Below, in pieces: positions 1 to 6,960 of a stretch of 6,960 nt of DNA (within the stretch, counting starts at the first letter, position 1; each line of letters begins with the position of its first letter). Source of the DNA: Chitinophaga pinensis. Its GTDB lineage: Bacteria > Bacteroidota > Bacteroidia > Flavobacteriales_D > Crocinitomicaceae. Made by a program: the position numbers and the translations under genes. The stretch is taken from positions 1-6,960 of the forward strand of contig CAMATR010000091.1 in NCBI GenBank assembly GCA_945861175.1, in the 5' to 3' direction. The notes beneath the pieces were generated by a model. The model did no database searches, had not been told where the DNA came from, and saw nothing but the letters and a program-made list of their open reading frames with translations.

Positions 1-635
1 CGCAGGATTGGTCGGAACGTCAAAAAGAAAAAGCTGAAAAACGCGAAGCAAAAGGTAAAGGTGAGCCAAAATTGTATAACTATGTAATGCGACAAACAGA
101 AGTGCTGAAAGATGGAAGTATTGTTGGTTCATTGGAGCAATATTATGTAGTTGTTACAACTTTTACGGATCCAAAAACTGGCGCCACACGGACAACATAT
201 ACCTATTATTACAACGATGTGATTGCGTTTAAAGTTGGTCAAGATGGAGGTTTTGATTGGTTAACAAAAATCGATAAGTCTCAAGTTTCAACAAATGATA
301 ATGGCTATTTGAGTTCGTATGCTCGTTTCGTGGACAATGGAAATCTTTGTTTTATTTTCAATGATAATGTCAACAACTACGATGAAAGCGGAAAGTTTGT
401 TAAAGGTGATCGATTATATTCCGCAAGCTTTTCAAAGAAGAAAAATGTTGTGGCAATTGTAGAAATGGATTTGGAGTCAGGCGAGTACGAAAGAAAAACA
501 TTTTTTGACAGAAAGGAAATTTCTGCTGTAGCTGTTCCAAAACTTTTCAATATTGATTACAATTCAAAAGAAATGCTTTTATATGCTGTTTATGGTAAAA
601 AAGAGCGTTTTGGATTGTTGACGTTCAATAACTAA
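1..635 (+). CDS. Uncharacterised Bacteroidota protein, C-terminal part (5' end beyond window)
   Basis: The reading frame is open to the left edge, with its first complete codon at position 3, so only the last 210 residues are visible. A TTG at 72 could be called as a start, but the frame runs through it without a break and it is most likely an internal Leu codon. The visible part begins with a very charged Lys/Glu/Arg-rich stretch (positions 3-71). An all-beta-looking region follows, rich in Tyr and Thr (a YTYYYND motif near 200-220), then a Lys-Ser-Gln motif with a Ser-Ser-Tyr shortly after, and a FNDNVNNYDE motif near 355-385. These resemble a conserved but unnamed family of secreted Bacteroidota proteins that I know only by pattern. 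No catalytic motif is visible and I cannot assign a function. The signal peptide, if any, would be upstream of the window. The gene converges on lnt, and the two stop codons overlap. Confidence 0.85.
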   Translation, partial: QDWSERQKEKAEKREAKGKGEPKLYNYVMRQTEVLKDGSIVGSLEQYYVVVTTFTDPKTGATRTTYTYYYNDVIAFKVGQDGGFDWLTKIDKSQVSTNDNGYLSSYARFVDNGNLCFIFNDNVNNYDESGKFVKGDRLYSASFSKKKNVVAIVEMDLESGEYERKTFFDRKEISAVAVPKLFNIDYNSKEMLLYAVYGKKERFGLLTFNN

Positions 636-645
636 GAATTCTTAG
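632..645. repeat. 14-bp perfect palindrome over the convergent stop codons
   Basis: CTAAGAATTCTTAG reads the same on both strands. It contains the TAA stop of the rightward gene (633-635) and the TAG stop of lnt (complement of 632-634); the remainder encodes the last three residues of Lnt, Lys-Asn-Ser. It has no loop and no T-run on either side, so it is not a convincing intrinsic terminator. The palindrome may be chance, but it is plainly visible. Confidence 0.6.
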
Positions 646-2239
646 AGAAATAAGGCTTGCTCCATTGGTAAAGTGAAAAACAAATTAGAGTAAGAGCCAC
701 ATAAAGGGCCAGTTTACCCAAGATATCGCCTCTGCGAGAATAAAAAGTCGTTTCTTTGTTAAGGTTTACTTTTCCTAAAAGAGCCGTTTCTTGCCACCAT
801 GAGGTTTGTTGAACTACATCTCCACGTTGATTAATAATACAGCTTATTCCCGTATTTGCTGAACGAGCAAGAGCTCGTCGGTTTTCAATGGCTCGAAGCC
901 GGGAAAAGCTCATGTGCTGCTTGTATCCTGGTGTATCGCCCCACCAACCGTCATTTGTTATAACAAAAATAGCTTCAGCACCTTTTCTGCATTGATCTGC
1001 ACAGAAATCACCATAAATTGATTCGTAACAGATAAGTGGGGCAAAAGTGAGTTCTTCATTTTGAAGAACTTTGGCTTCTTTTTCAACTCCAAGTGTGCCA
1101 GAGGTTCCCCCATTTTGAATGGATAGTTCCTCCAAGAATGGAAACCAGTTGGAAAAAGGCATTTTCTCTACACCCAGAACGAGTTTTGATTTATGCAAAA
1201 ACTCATGTGTCCCGTCTGATTTCATTAAAAGAGAGCTGTTATAGCTTTCAATGAACCCAGGTCCTCCTTCAAGTTTTATAGATGCACGGGAATGTCTTTT
1301 TTCAAAAAAACGCGCGGTAGATGCGCCTGTAAAAAAACTGGCTTTTTCCCAATTTTCTTTTCTTTTCTTCAGGTATTTATAAAATGGATAGAGGGCCATG
1401 TCTTCTTCATAAAAACCCTGACTAATAGCGGTTTCAGGAGCAATAATAATCGCAGTATTCTTCGTTATTGTTTTGTCAGCAAGGTTGCAGAGTCTTTTGA
1501 TTTGAATGTCGAGTGGTTGTGCGAATTTATCGTGAATTGGATCTATGTTGGGTTGTAAAACTGCAACTTCGATTGGTTTTTTTGCTTCTTCATAGGTGTC
1601 ATACTGTATCAACGAAATAATGATCGGCGTAAAAAGGATCATAGCGAATCCACTTAGTTTCTTCCATTCAATTTTCCAGCTTGTTTTTTTTATGAAAATG
1701 GATTTGAATAATTGAAATCCTAAAAAGTTTATTGCCAATACCCATATGGTTCCTCCTAATACTCCAGTTAATGAATACCATTGAACAACGGAAGGGATAA
1801 TTGAGAAATGATTGCCAAATGAAAGCCAAGGCCACGAAAGTTCCCATCGAAAATGAAGGTATTCAAATGCTGTCCAAATAGTTATGAAACATAAAATCGA
1901 ATAGTTCGAACCAATTTTCTTTTTGGTAAAATGGAAAAATTGGAACGCGAGAGCCATAAGAAGTGAATTCAACACAAAAGCCATGATGGCACCGCCTTCG
2001 CTGGCATTCCAAATCCACCAAGTTGTGCCAATATTGTAAATAAAAAAGGTAATGTAGCCATGAATGAATACTTTCCCAGAGCGGTATCTAGAAATAGTAA
2101 TACTGTCTTCTAGTATCAAAAGGGGTATCCAGGAAAAAAAAATAAGAAATGTAAGGCTACCTGTAAAAGGAAATGAAATTGTCATCAAGAGGCCTGAAAG
2201 AATGCTGAGCAGATACCTGTTTCGTTTATTGATGATCAT
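632..2239 (-). CDS. lnt: Apolipoprotein N-acyltransferase
   Basis: Lnt transfers an acyl chain from a phospholipid to the free amino group of the lipidated N-terminal Cys of apolipoproteins, the last step of lipoprotein maturation, in the inner membrane. The product is 535 residues, close to the roughly 510 of E. coli Lnt. About seven hydrophobic helices lie in residues 8-212 and one at 507-525, matching the family's membrane layout. Between them, from about 223 to 495, is a carbon-nitrogen hydrolase (nitrilase) domain opening with VAVLQPNIDP. The likely catalytic triad is Glu269 (APET), Lys350 (HKSKLV) and Cys404 (LICYES). Around the Lys, GVEKMPF replaces the proteobacterial GE(Y/F)VP pattern; I regard this as normal for Bacteroidota. 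The ATG at 2239 gives a family-like start (basic residues, then a helix), and no ATG lies upstream in the gap. There is no Shine-Dalgarno sequence. It lies downstream of the OmpA-like gene but is separated from it by a strong terminator. Confidence 0.97.
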   Translation of the reverse strand: MIINKRNRYLLSILSGLLMTISFPFTGSLTFLIFFSWIPLLILEDSITISRYRSGKVFIHGYITFFIYNIGTTWWIWNASEGGAIMAFVLNSLLMALAFQFFHFTKKKIGSNYSILCFITIWTAFEYLHFRWELSWPWLSFGNHFSIIPSVVQWYSLTGVLGGTIWVLAINFLGFQLFKSIFIKKTSWKIEWKKLSGFAMILFTPIIISLIQYDTYEEAKKPIEVAVLQPNIDPIHDKFAQPLDIQIKRLCNLADKTITKNTAIIIAPETAISQGFYEEDMALYPFYKYLKKRKENWEKASFFTGASTARFFEKRHSRASIKLEGGPGFIESYNSSLLMKSDGTHEFLHKSKLVLGVEKMPFSNWFPFLEELSIQNGGTSGTLGVEKEAKVLQNEELTFAPLICYESIYGDFCADQCRKGAEAIFVITNDGWWGDTPGYKQHMSFSRLRAIENRRALARSANTGISCIINQRGDVVQQTSWWQETALLGKVNLNKETTFYSRRGDILGKLALYVALTLICFSLYQWSKPYFSKNS

Positions 2240-2243
2240 GTGA

Positions 2244-2251
2244 CAAAAATA
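2244..2251 (-). promoter_or_regulatory. Possible Bacteroidota -7 promoter element before lnt
   Basis: On the minus strand the bases read TATTTTTG, which fits the Bacteroidota -7 consensus TAnnTTTG. The element ends four bases before the lnt ATG, so transcription from it would start at or very near the ATG and give an almost leaderless mRNA. No TTTG (-33) element is present at the expected distance. The element also overlaps the T-tract of the upstream terminator, where such a match could arise by chance. Confidence 0.25.
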
Positions 2252-2286
2252 AAAAAATAAAGGGCCAATCTTTCGATTAGCCCTTT
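2251..2286 (-). terminator. Rho-independent terminator of the OmpA-family gene
   Basis: Read on the minus strand, arm AAAGGGCTAATC (2286-2275), loop GAAA (2274-2271) and arm GATTGGCCCTTT (2270-2259) form a 12-bp stem with one G-T wobble, closed by a GNRA-type tetraloop. A seven-base T-run follows after a single A (2257-2251), and a second run of five T comes after another A (2249-2245). The hairpin begins 19 bases past the OmpA-family stop codon, as expected for that gene's terminator. On the plus strand the hairpin is not followed by a T-run, so it should work in one direction only. Confidence 0.92.
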
Positions 2287-2305
2287 TATACTTGAGTTGA
2301 TAAAG

Positions 2306-4810
2306 TTATTTAAAAATAATCTTCATTTCAACTCGTCTGTTTTTTTGACGACCTTCCGATGTATCGTTCGTTGCAATTGGCATGGTTTCACCGAAATACA
2401 ATGCGTACAATCTTGTCGCATCAATTCCTTGAGTAATCATATAATTTTTAACTGCCTCAGCACGCTTTTTCGAAAGGATGAGGTTTTTCTGATCATCACC
2501 TACATTATCAGTGTGACCTGATATCTGGAGGTCCCAATTTGCCTTTTTTCTCAATACTACGGCTAATTCGGAAAGTGATGGCAATGAAGACTCTTTAATG
2601 ATGTCTTTGCCTGTTTCAAATTCCAAGTTGTCGAAGGCAGTTTTCAAAATTTCTTCAATCTCTTTTTCGATTATAGGACAACCCTTATTTGAGGATGGGC
2701 CAGCGGTAGCTGGACAGTCATCATCTTTATCCAATACTCCATCTTTATCTGTATCTTGATATGGACATCCTTTGTTTTTTATTGGTCCAGCTAAGTTTGG
2801 ACAGTCATCATCTTTGTCTAACAATCCATCATTGTCGGTATCAGGCCATGGACATCCTTTGTTTTCTTTCGGACCATATTGTTCTGGACAATTATCTAAG
2901 AAGTCAAAAAGCCCATCTTTGTCAGTATCTGGACATCCTTGATTCACAAGTGGTCCCGGTACCTCAGGACATGCATCTTCCTCGTCTTTTATTCCATCAC
3001 CATCTGTGTCAGGACATCCTTTGAATGAAAGTAAGCCAGCCACCTTCGGACAATCATCGTCTCCATCAATAATTCCATCACCATCAGTGTCTGGGCAACC
3101 TTGGTATTTAACAAGTCCAATGGTATCAGGACAATTATCATCTTTGTCTGGAACTTTGTCTCCATCTCGATCAGGACATCCCTGGAATTCTGCTAGTCCG
3201 GCTTCTTGTGGACAGTTGTCATTCATATCTTGAATTCCATCGGAATCGGAATCTGGACATCCTTTGAATGCCCAAACACCCGGAACTGTTTCACATGCGT
3301 CTTTGCCATCAGAAACTTTATCGTTATCTTGATCTGAAGGGTGACCATAAAGAACAGGAACTCTCAGTCCTAAGAAAAATTCAGCGCCACGCACTTTACC
3401 AGTAGCTAAAAGCGTTTTAAAGTCGGTCATGCCCAAGGTTAGAGGGCCTAAGCGTGTTGCTATTCCAGCTTTGAATCCAGAGTATGCATTCACAGAAACT
3501 GGTACATGTAAACCAAACCATGCGTAATCAAAGCTAGGTGTTATTGAGAATTGGTTTGCGATGCGAACATTGTTTCCATTTTTACGTGAATTCAAGTTGA
3601 TTATTCCTGTTGCATTTATATAGAAGTATTTCCAGAGGTGATAATCTACTTGTAGGCTAAATGCAGCCGGTGTCTTCATGAAAAAAGTGGATGAGTTACT
3701 TTCACCAGAGTTCCAGTCTGTTGTTGCATTTACCAGACTATCTAAGGTGCCATCAACATCAGCTAAGGAAGTGTCTTGGTCAAAAACGTGAAGATTGAAT
3801 TGAGAATTTGAATAGATTGAGAAGTTTTTACTCAAACCGCCTTTTTGAAATTTCATTCCACCAAGATCAATTACTGAAGCACCCACTCTCAATTTGTATT
3901 TTTCTTTATCTTTTCTCCATAAATTGGTTTCACCATCCATGTCATACTTATAGCTTTTCCATTCTGGGCGCCATTCATAGACAAATCCAAGATCTAGTCC
4001 TAAACCAAATTTTGAAGTAGCGGGAAATCCTTTTTGAGTTCCGTTTGCATAACCATCAATGTTTCCGGAATAACCGTAATCAAAATTTCCCTGAAGTGCA
4101 AGTGATGTGTCTTTGTCTTGTAATTTGTATTGAAAATCATTAGAATAGAAATAAGCTGCGGCTAGTCCTGATAAATATTTAGCGCGTCCACCAACTTTCA
4201 TGAAATGTTCTCCTTCACCTTTTACAACTTGGGCATAATTAATTCCATATTCAGCCCAATTCAATGAGCTTATTGCAATTCTATCTTCTTTCAGCTCTGT
4301 ACCCCAAAATGCTTCATAATCGAGGCCATTTTCTGCCAATACAGCAAGTTGCGCGTCTACGTCGTCAACATTTGTAATTGATCTTAATTTGGCCGAGAAT
4401 CCAATAGCAATTGTCGGTTTGATATGGAACATGAAATTGAATACATCCAATTGCATGTTGTTGTAAATACCTAATTTCTTGCTTGAGTTCTGATCGTACG
4501 TTTTAATTAAATACCGATCCATGAAAGTTGAATCTGGTTTTGCCCATGAATTAAAAATAGCCGTATCTGTAAAAGACTTTGCCCACCATTTAGGCATGTC
4601 TTTCGTGTCAAAAGCCATTGCGTTTTGGTACAAATTAAAATTGCCGCTTGCTAAATTCAAATCGAAAACAAAACGGCCGTCAACAAAACTTGCTGGTTGT
4701 AAATCTGTGCCCATTACCCCGCTGTAATTGCTTGACGCTACCCCCAAGTAATTTTGGCCACTAGCAAAGAAAGTTAATGAAATTGAAAAGAAAAGTAAAA
4801 TCTTTTTCAT
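2306..4810 (-). CDS. Outer-membrane protein: DUF5723-like domain, TSP3 repeats, OmpA C-terminal domain
   Basis: The 834-residue product starts with a signal peptide (MKKI, then a hydrophobic core to about residue 15) with a likely signal peptidase I cut after Ala-Ser-Gly18. There is no lipobox Cys. Residues about 20-490 resemble DUF5723, a domain found in Bacteroidota envelope proteins, and are rich in alternating aromatic/polar strands, suggesting a beta-barrel or beta-rich surface domain. Residues 493-712 hold eight thrombospondin type-3 repeats with Asp-rich calcium-binding loops. Residues about 726-832 are an OmpA-like peptidoglycan-binding domain (SGHTDNVG motif), with Asp768 and Arg783 placed as the pair that binds diaminopimelate in OmpA-family proteins, and a terminal RRVEM. 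The likely role is a structural link between the outer membrane and the cell wall; a specific function cannot be read from the sequence. The start is set by the signal peptide. It follows the propeller gene by 22 bp with no promoter match seen in the gap, so they are probably co-transcribed, and it ends at a strong terminator. Confidence 0.93.
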   Translation of the reverse strand: MKKILLFFSISLTFFASGQNYLGVASSNYSGVMGTDLQPASFVDGRFVFDLNLASGNFNLYQNAMAFDTKDMPKWWAKSFTDTAIFNSWAKPDSTFMDRYLIKTYDQNSSKKLGIYNNMQLDVFNFMFHIKPTIAIGFSAKLRSITNVDDVDAQLAVLAENGLDYEAFWGTELKEDRIAISSLNWAEYGINYAQVVKGEGEHFMKVGGRAKYLSGLAAAYFYSNDFQYKLQDKDTSLALQGNFDYGYSGNIDGYANGTQKGFPATSKFGLGLDLGFVYEWRPEWKSYKYDMDGETNLWRKDKEKYKLRVGASVIDLGGMKFQKGGLSKNFSIYSNSQFNLHVFDQDTSLADVDGTLDSLVNATTDWNSGESNSSTFFMKTPAAFSLQVDYHLWKYFYINATGIINLNSRKNGNNVRIANQFSITPSFDYAWFGLHVPVSVNAYSGFKAGIATRLGPLTLGMTDFKTLLATGKVRGAEFFLGLRVPVLYGHPSDQDNDKVSDGKDACETVPGVWAFKGCPDSDSDGIQDMNDNCPQEAGLAEFQGCPDRDGDKVPDKDDNCPDTIGLVKYQGCPDTDGDGIIDGDDDCPKVAGLLSFKGCPDTDGDGIKDEEDACPEVPGPLVNQGCPDTDKDGLFDFLDNCPEQYGPKENKGCPWPDTDNDGLLDKDDDCPNLAGPIKNKGCPYQDTDKDGVLDKDDDCPATAGPSSNKGCPIIEKEIEEILKTAFDNLEFETGKDIIKESSLPSLSELAVVLRKKANWDLQISGHTDNVGDDQKNLILSKKRAEAVKNYMITQGIDATRLYALYFGETMPIATNDTSEGRQKNRRVEMKIIFK
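2675..3334 (-). repeat. Eight tandem thrombospondin type-3 (calcium-binding) repeats
   Basis: This stretch encodes residues 493-712 of the OmpA-family protein. Each unit has the form DxDxDGxxDxxDxCP followed by a GCP. The second Cys of the units falls at 518, 545, 572, 599, 626, 653, 682 and 711, giving a 27-residue (81-bp) period that changes to 29 residues (87 bp) for the last two units, where WP and YQ are inserted after GCP. The first Cys is always exactly 12 residues before the second. The last two units also share an identical 18-base stretch (2711-2728 and 2798-2815, 87 bases apart), which suggests recent duplication. In the family such repeats form a rigid calcium-loaded rod. Confidence 0.95.
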
Positions 4811-4832
4811 GAAGTTAGTTTATAGATTTGTA

Positions 4833-6960
4833 TTATTTTTTGAGACGATATTGAATAATATAGCGATCGACAATTGTAGTTAAAATAAGTTCATCTTGAG
4901 ATTTGCTTAGCATACATTTTTTGCCACCTTCGAAAGATCTATCAACAACTTTTCCACCATCGAGTTCATACAAATATACGTTGTTCTCGATGCCATCCAC
5001 AATGCTGACATACGATTTTCCATCGATCGTTTGAATGGCCCAATATTCGGCATCATTTACATCTGTATTCACTTTGCCAATCAATGTGCCTTCTGTCCCA
5101 TAAAAGAACACTTGTCCTCTGTTGAAATTTGACAAGTAGGATTCTTTTCTTCCTTTGTCGGAAGATAGCATTTTACCTTTCGATGAATTTCGAATATCGA
5201 TCTTAATGCCTTTCTGATTCACACAAGATAATTTCCCGCCCTCACTCGTAAGCAAAAAGAGCTCATTGTCAGAAATTGTTGAGATGCTTTCTCCTGGTAA
5301 TGCGAATGAACGGTATTCTTTTTTCTTCTCTGCTTCCAGCATCACGAATGCTGATTTATTCAGAATACCAAAGAAAAGTTTTTCTTGACTTACCCAAATT
5401 TCAACAGGTACTGTGACTTGCGAAAGCCCGTGCGGGAATGATGATATTTTTTTTCGTCTAGAGTCATAAACGACCACATTTCCATTTATATCTGGATAAG
5501 CCAAATACATACGACCCTTGTAGTTAAATTCGGTCGCTGGCTGCTGAGGTGTCCTGCCACCGATTGAAACTGGTCCGCCTGTTACATATTTCCCGTTTTT
5601 ATCGAGAAGATGTAATGCATTTTTTGCTGATACAAGAATCATTTGATATTCTTCTATATAAGTAATTCCTCCTATGGTTTTATTGTTTAGGTTTTTCACC
5701 CAGTTCATTTTACCGCCGGAATAGGACATTAGTTCACCTGTTTCAGTTAAAACGACACAGTTACCTTTACCATTAAACACGATGAAGTCTTTGATATTTG
5801 CATCAATATTCATTGTAATTGTTTCATCATCCTGCTCAGTTTGCTCCTGAGGCTCTGATATTGCGCGATGAATGACATTTCCCAAATGTGTTTCTAGCAA
5901 TTTGTTTTTATAGACTGTTTTTGAAAATCGGATATCTTCTTCTGATACGCGTTCTGATACTCTTGATGGCAAGTCGGAATAGATTTTACTCAGAGCATAT
6001 TTATCTGATGATAGCGTATTCCCTAATTTGTGTTGTGCCACGATCTCAGAACATACGGATTCGTTTTCAGCTATAACAGCAAAATCATCCATCAAGTAAA
6101 TATGGAAACCCTCTTTAAGTGAAGCAGGGAAGCCGGTAAGTAATTCAACACCTTTAAATTGCCCATGCTCTTCTTCTTCCGAATTCGTTTTTAATTTTTC
6201 ATTCAATACTGCAATTGGTGATTGACCGTTAATGTAGTCCGTAACTATAACCTTTTCGTCTTTGTATTCAAATTGAATATAACCAGATTCAGCCCACTCA
6301 TACATTGGCCCATTTGCAAATGTCGGATCGTTATAGGCAGCAAATTCTTTTTCCAAGAAATGATATTTTCGAAGATTTTTTGGAAGACCTGCCGCAAAAA
6401 TTTCTTTGTCATTTTTATGTTTTCCTTTTAATCCTTCGAGGTTTTTAGTAATGAATTCTACTCTTCCTTTTTGTCTGAAGTAGACTTCTAACACTGATGT
6501 CGTCTCAGTGGAGAAGTCGACTAATGCTGCGCTAGATTTTCGATCAAAATTGGACCATGTATCATTCGTTGTGGATTCCAAGTCAGGTGCATGGAGATAA
6601 AGTGTATTTTTATGATACTCTATTTGATAACCGCTTATTTCAAAGGTGTTTGTACCTATAGATTTAAATTTCAACCCGCTTTCCTTAAGAAGGATATTGA
6701 CGTTGTTTTTATTCCATAAAAATTTAGTTTCAATCATTAAGTGCCGTCGTGAAGCACTTATAAAAATGGCTTTGATTTCTTTAATATGCGGTTTAAGGGC
6801 ATTTAGTACTTCATAATTTTTGGGAATTGTTTTGAAAGGCATTAGCTCTTCGTTCGTTTCATTTACTCTATTAATGATTAGAACCTTACCATCTTCTTTT
6901 CCAAAAAGTGATGTGGGAGCAAATGTATTTCTTTTATCTATTAAGTCGGCGGCGATGTAC
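4833..6960 (-). CDS. Uncharacterised protein: DUF3352-like region plus probable beta-propeller (5' end beyond window)
   Basis: An ATG at 6842 would give 669 residues, but the same frame continues without a stop to the right edge, adding 39 codons that include a family-like SLFGKEDGKVLIINRVN stretch. The true start is therefore outside the window, and at least 708 residues are present. Numbering from the 6842 Met, residues 1 to about 325 resemble DUF3352-type Bacteroidota proteins: a region at about 245-290 has the pattern of a short hydrophobic strand with MDDFAVIAEN, then GNTLSSDKY. An acidic Gln/Glu linker (328-341) leads to a strand-rich part (about 345-669) with repeated G-N/D turns such as TETGELMSYSGGKMNW and LLDKNGKYV, as in PQQ-like or WD-type beta-propellers. 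No enzyme motif is visible. A signal peptide or anchor cannot be judged because the N-terminus is missing. It is followed after 22 bp by the OmpA-family gene, suggesting a joint envelope role. The domain assignment is by pattern only. Confidence 0.88.
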   Translation of the reverse strand, partial: YIAADLIDKRNTFAPTSLFGKEDGKVLIINRVNETNEELMPFKTIPKNYEVLNALKPHIKEIKAIFISASRRHLMIETKFLWNKNNVNILLKESGLKFKSIGTNTFEISGYQIEYHKNTLYLHAPDLESTTNDTWSNFDRKSSAALVDFSTETTSVLEVYFRQKGRVEFITKNLEGLKGKHKNDKEIFAAGLPKNLRKYHFLEKEFAAYNDPTFANGPMYEWAESGYIQFEYKDEKVIVTDYINGQSPIAVLNEKLKTNSEEEEHGQFKGVELLTGFPASLKEGFHIYLMDDFAVIAENESVCSEIVAQHKLGNTLSSDKYALSKIYSDLPSRVSERVSEEDIRFSKTVYKNKLLETHLGNVIHRAISEPQEQTEQDDETITMNIDANIKDFIVFNGKGNCVVLTETGELMSYSGGKMNWVKNLNNKTIGGITYIEEYQMILVSAKNALHLLDKNGKYVTGGPVSIGGRTPQQPATEFNYKGRMYLAYPDINGNVVVYDSRRKKISSFPHGLSQVTVPVEIWVSQEKLFFGILNKSAFVMLEAEKKKEYRSFALPGESISTISDNELFLLTSEGGKLSCVNQKGIKIDIRNSSKGKMLSSDKGRKESYLSNFNRGQVFFYGTEGTLIGKVNTDVNDAEYWAIQTIDGKSYVSIVDGIENNVYLYELDGGKVVDRSFEGGKKCMLSKSQDELILTTIVDRYIIQYRLKK

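Noticed and set aside
72..74. TTG as the start codon of the leftmost gene
   Set aside because: The frame continues upstream to the window edge without a stop, so this is more likely an internal Leu codon of a truncated gene.
1292..1558. Plus-strand open frame inside lnt
   Set aside because: It lies opposite the well-supported nitrilase domain of lnt and encodes no recognisable or plausible protein.
2761..3233. Open frames on the plus strand opposite the TSP3 region
   Set aside because: They are reflections of the biased Asp/Cys/Pro codons of the repeats on the other strand and show no protein-like features of their own.
2675..3334. Regularly spaced DNA repeats that could suggest a CRISPR or other repeat array
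   Set aside because: The 81/87-bp periodicity is in coding phase and produces clear TSP3 protein repeats; the repeat units vary in DNA sequence as coding repeats do.
4521..4727. Plus-strand open frame opposite the start of the OmpA-family gene, along with similar frames at 3808-4020, 5888-6076 and 6222-6431
   Set aside because: All lie within strongly supported minus-strand genes and have no start signals or family-like sequence.
4811..4832. Independent promoter or terminator between the propeller gene and the OmpA-family gene
   Set aside because: The 22-bp gap contains no hairpin, no T-run and no TAnnTTTG on the minus strand, so co-transcription is the simpler reading.

Overview
The window looks like an ordinary chromosomal segment from a member of the Bacteroidota, most likely a Flavobacteriales relative of the Fluviicola/Crocinitomicaceae type. 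The clues are AT-rich DNA, starts without Shine-Dalgarno sequences, an outer-membrane protein that joins a DUF5723-like domain to thrombospondin type-3 repeats and an OmpA domain, and a Bacteroidota-style Lnt. The genus is an inference from protein style; no rRNA or marker gene is present to prove it.

Layout, left to right. A rightward gene enters from the left edge and ends at 635 (unrecognised, C-terminal 210 residues visible). Its stop overlaps the stop of a leftward gene, lnt (632-2239), encoding apolipoprotein N-acyltransferase. A 66-bp gap follows, holding a strong intrinsic terminator (2251-2286, minus strand) for the next leftward gene. That gene (2306-4810) encodes an 834-residue DUF5723/TSP3/OmpA outer-membrane protein. 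Only 22 bp separate it from a further leftward gene (4833 to the right edge), a large protein with a DUF3352-like N-terminal part and a probable beta-propeller C-terminal part. Its true start lies outside the window. No stretch over 300 bases lacks a gene, and I see no RNA genes, mobile elements or CRISPR arrays.

The three leftward genes all point to the cell envelope. The propeller protein and the OmpA protein are probably one transcription unit that ends at the hairpin before lnt. lnt then needs its own promoter or readthrough; a Bacteroidota-type -7 element sits directly before its ATG. Lnt finishes lipoprotein maturation in the inner membrane, while the OmpA protein should sit in the outer membrane and bind peptidoglycan. 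A direct functional link between them is not shown by the sequence.

I do not see convincing evidence of a new system. The points most worth following up are the uncharacterised propeller/OmpA gene pair, the regular Cys-spaced calcium-repeat array, and the terminator/promoter arrangement before lnt.
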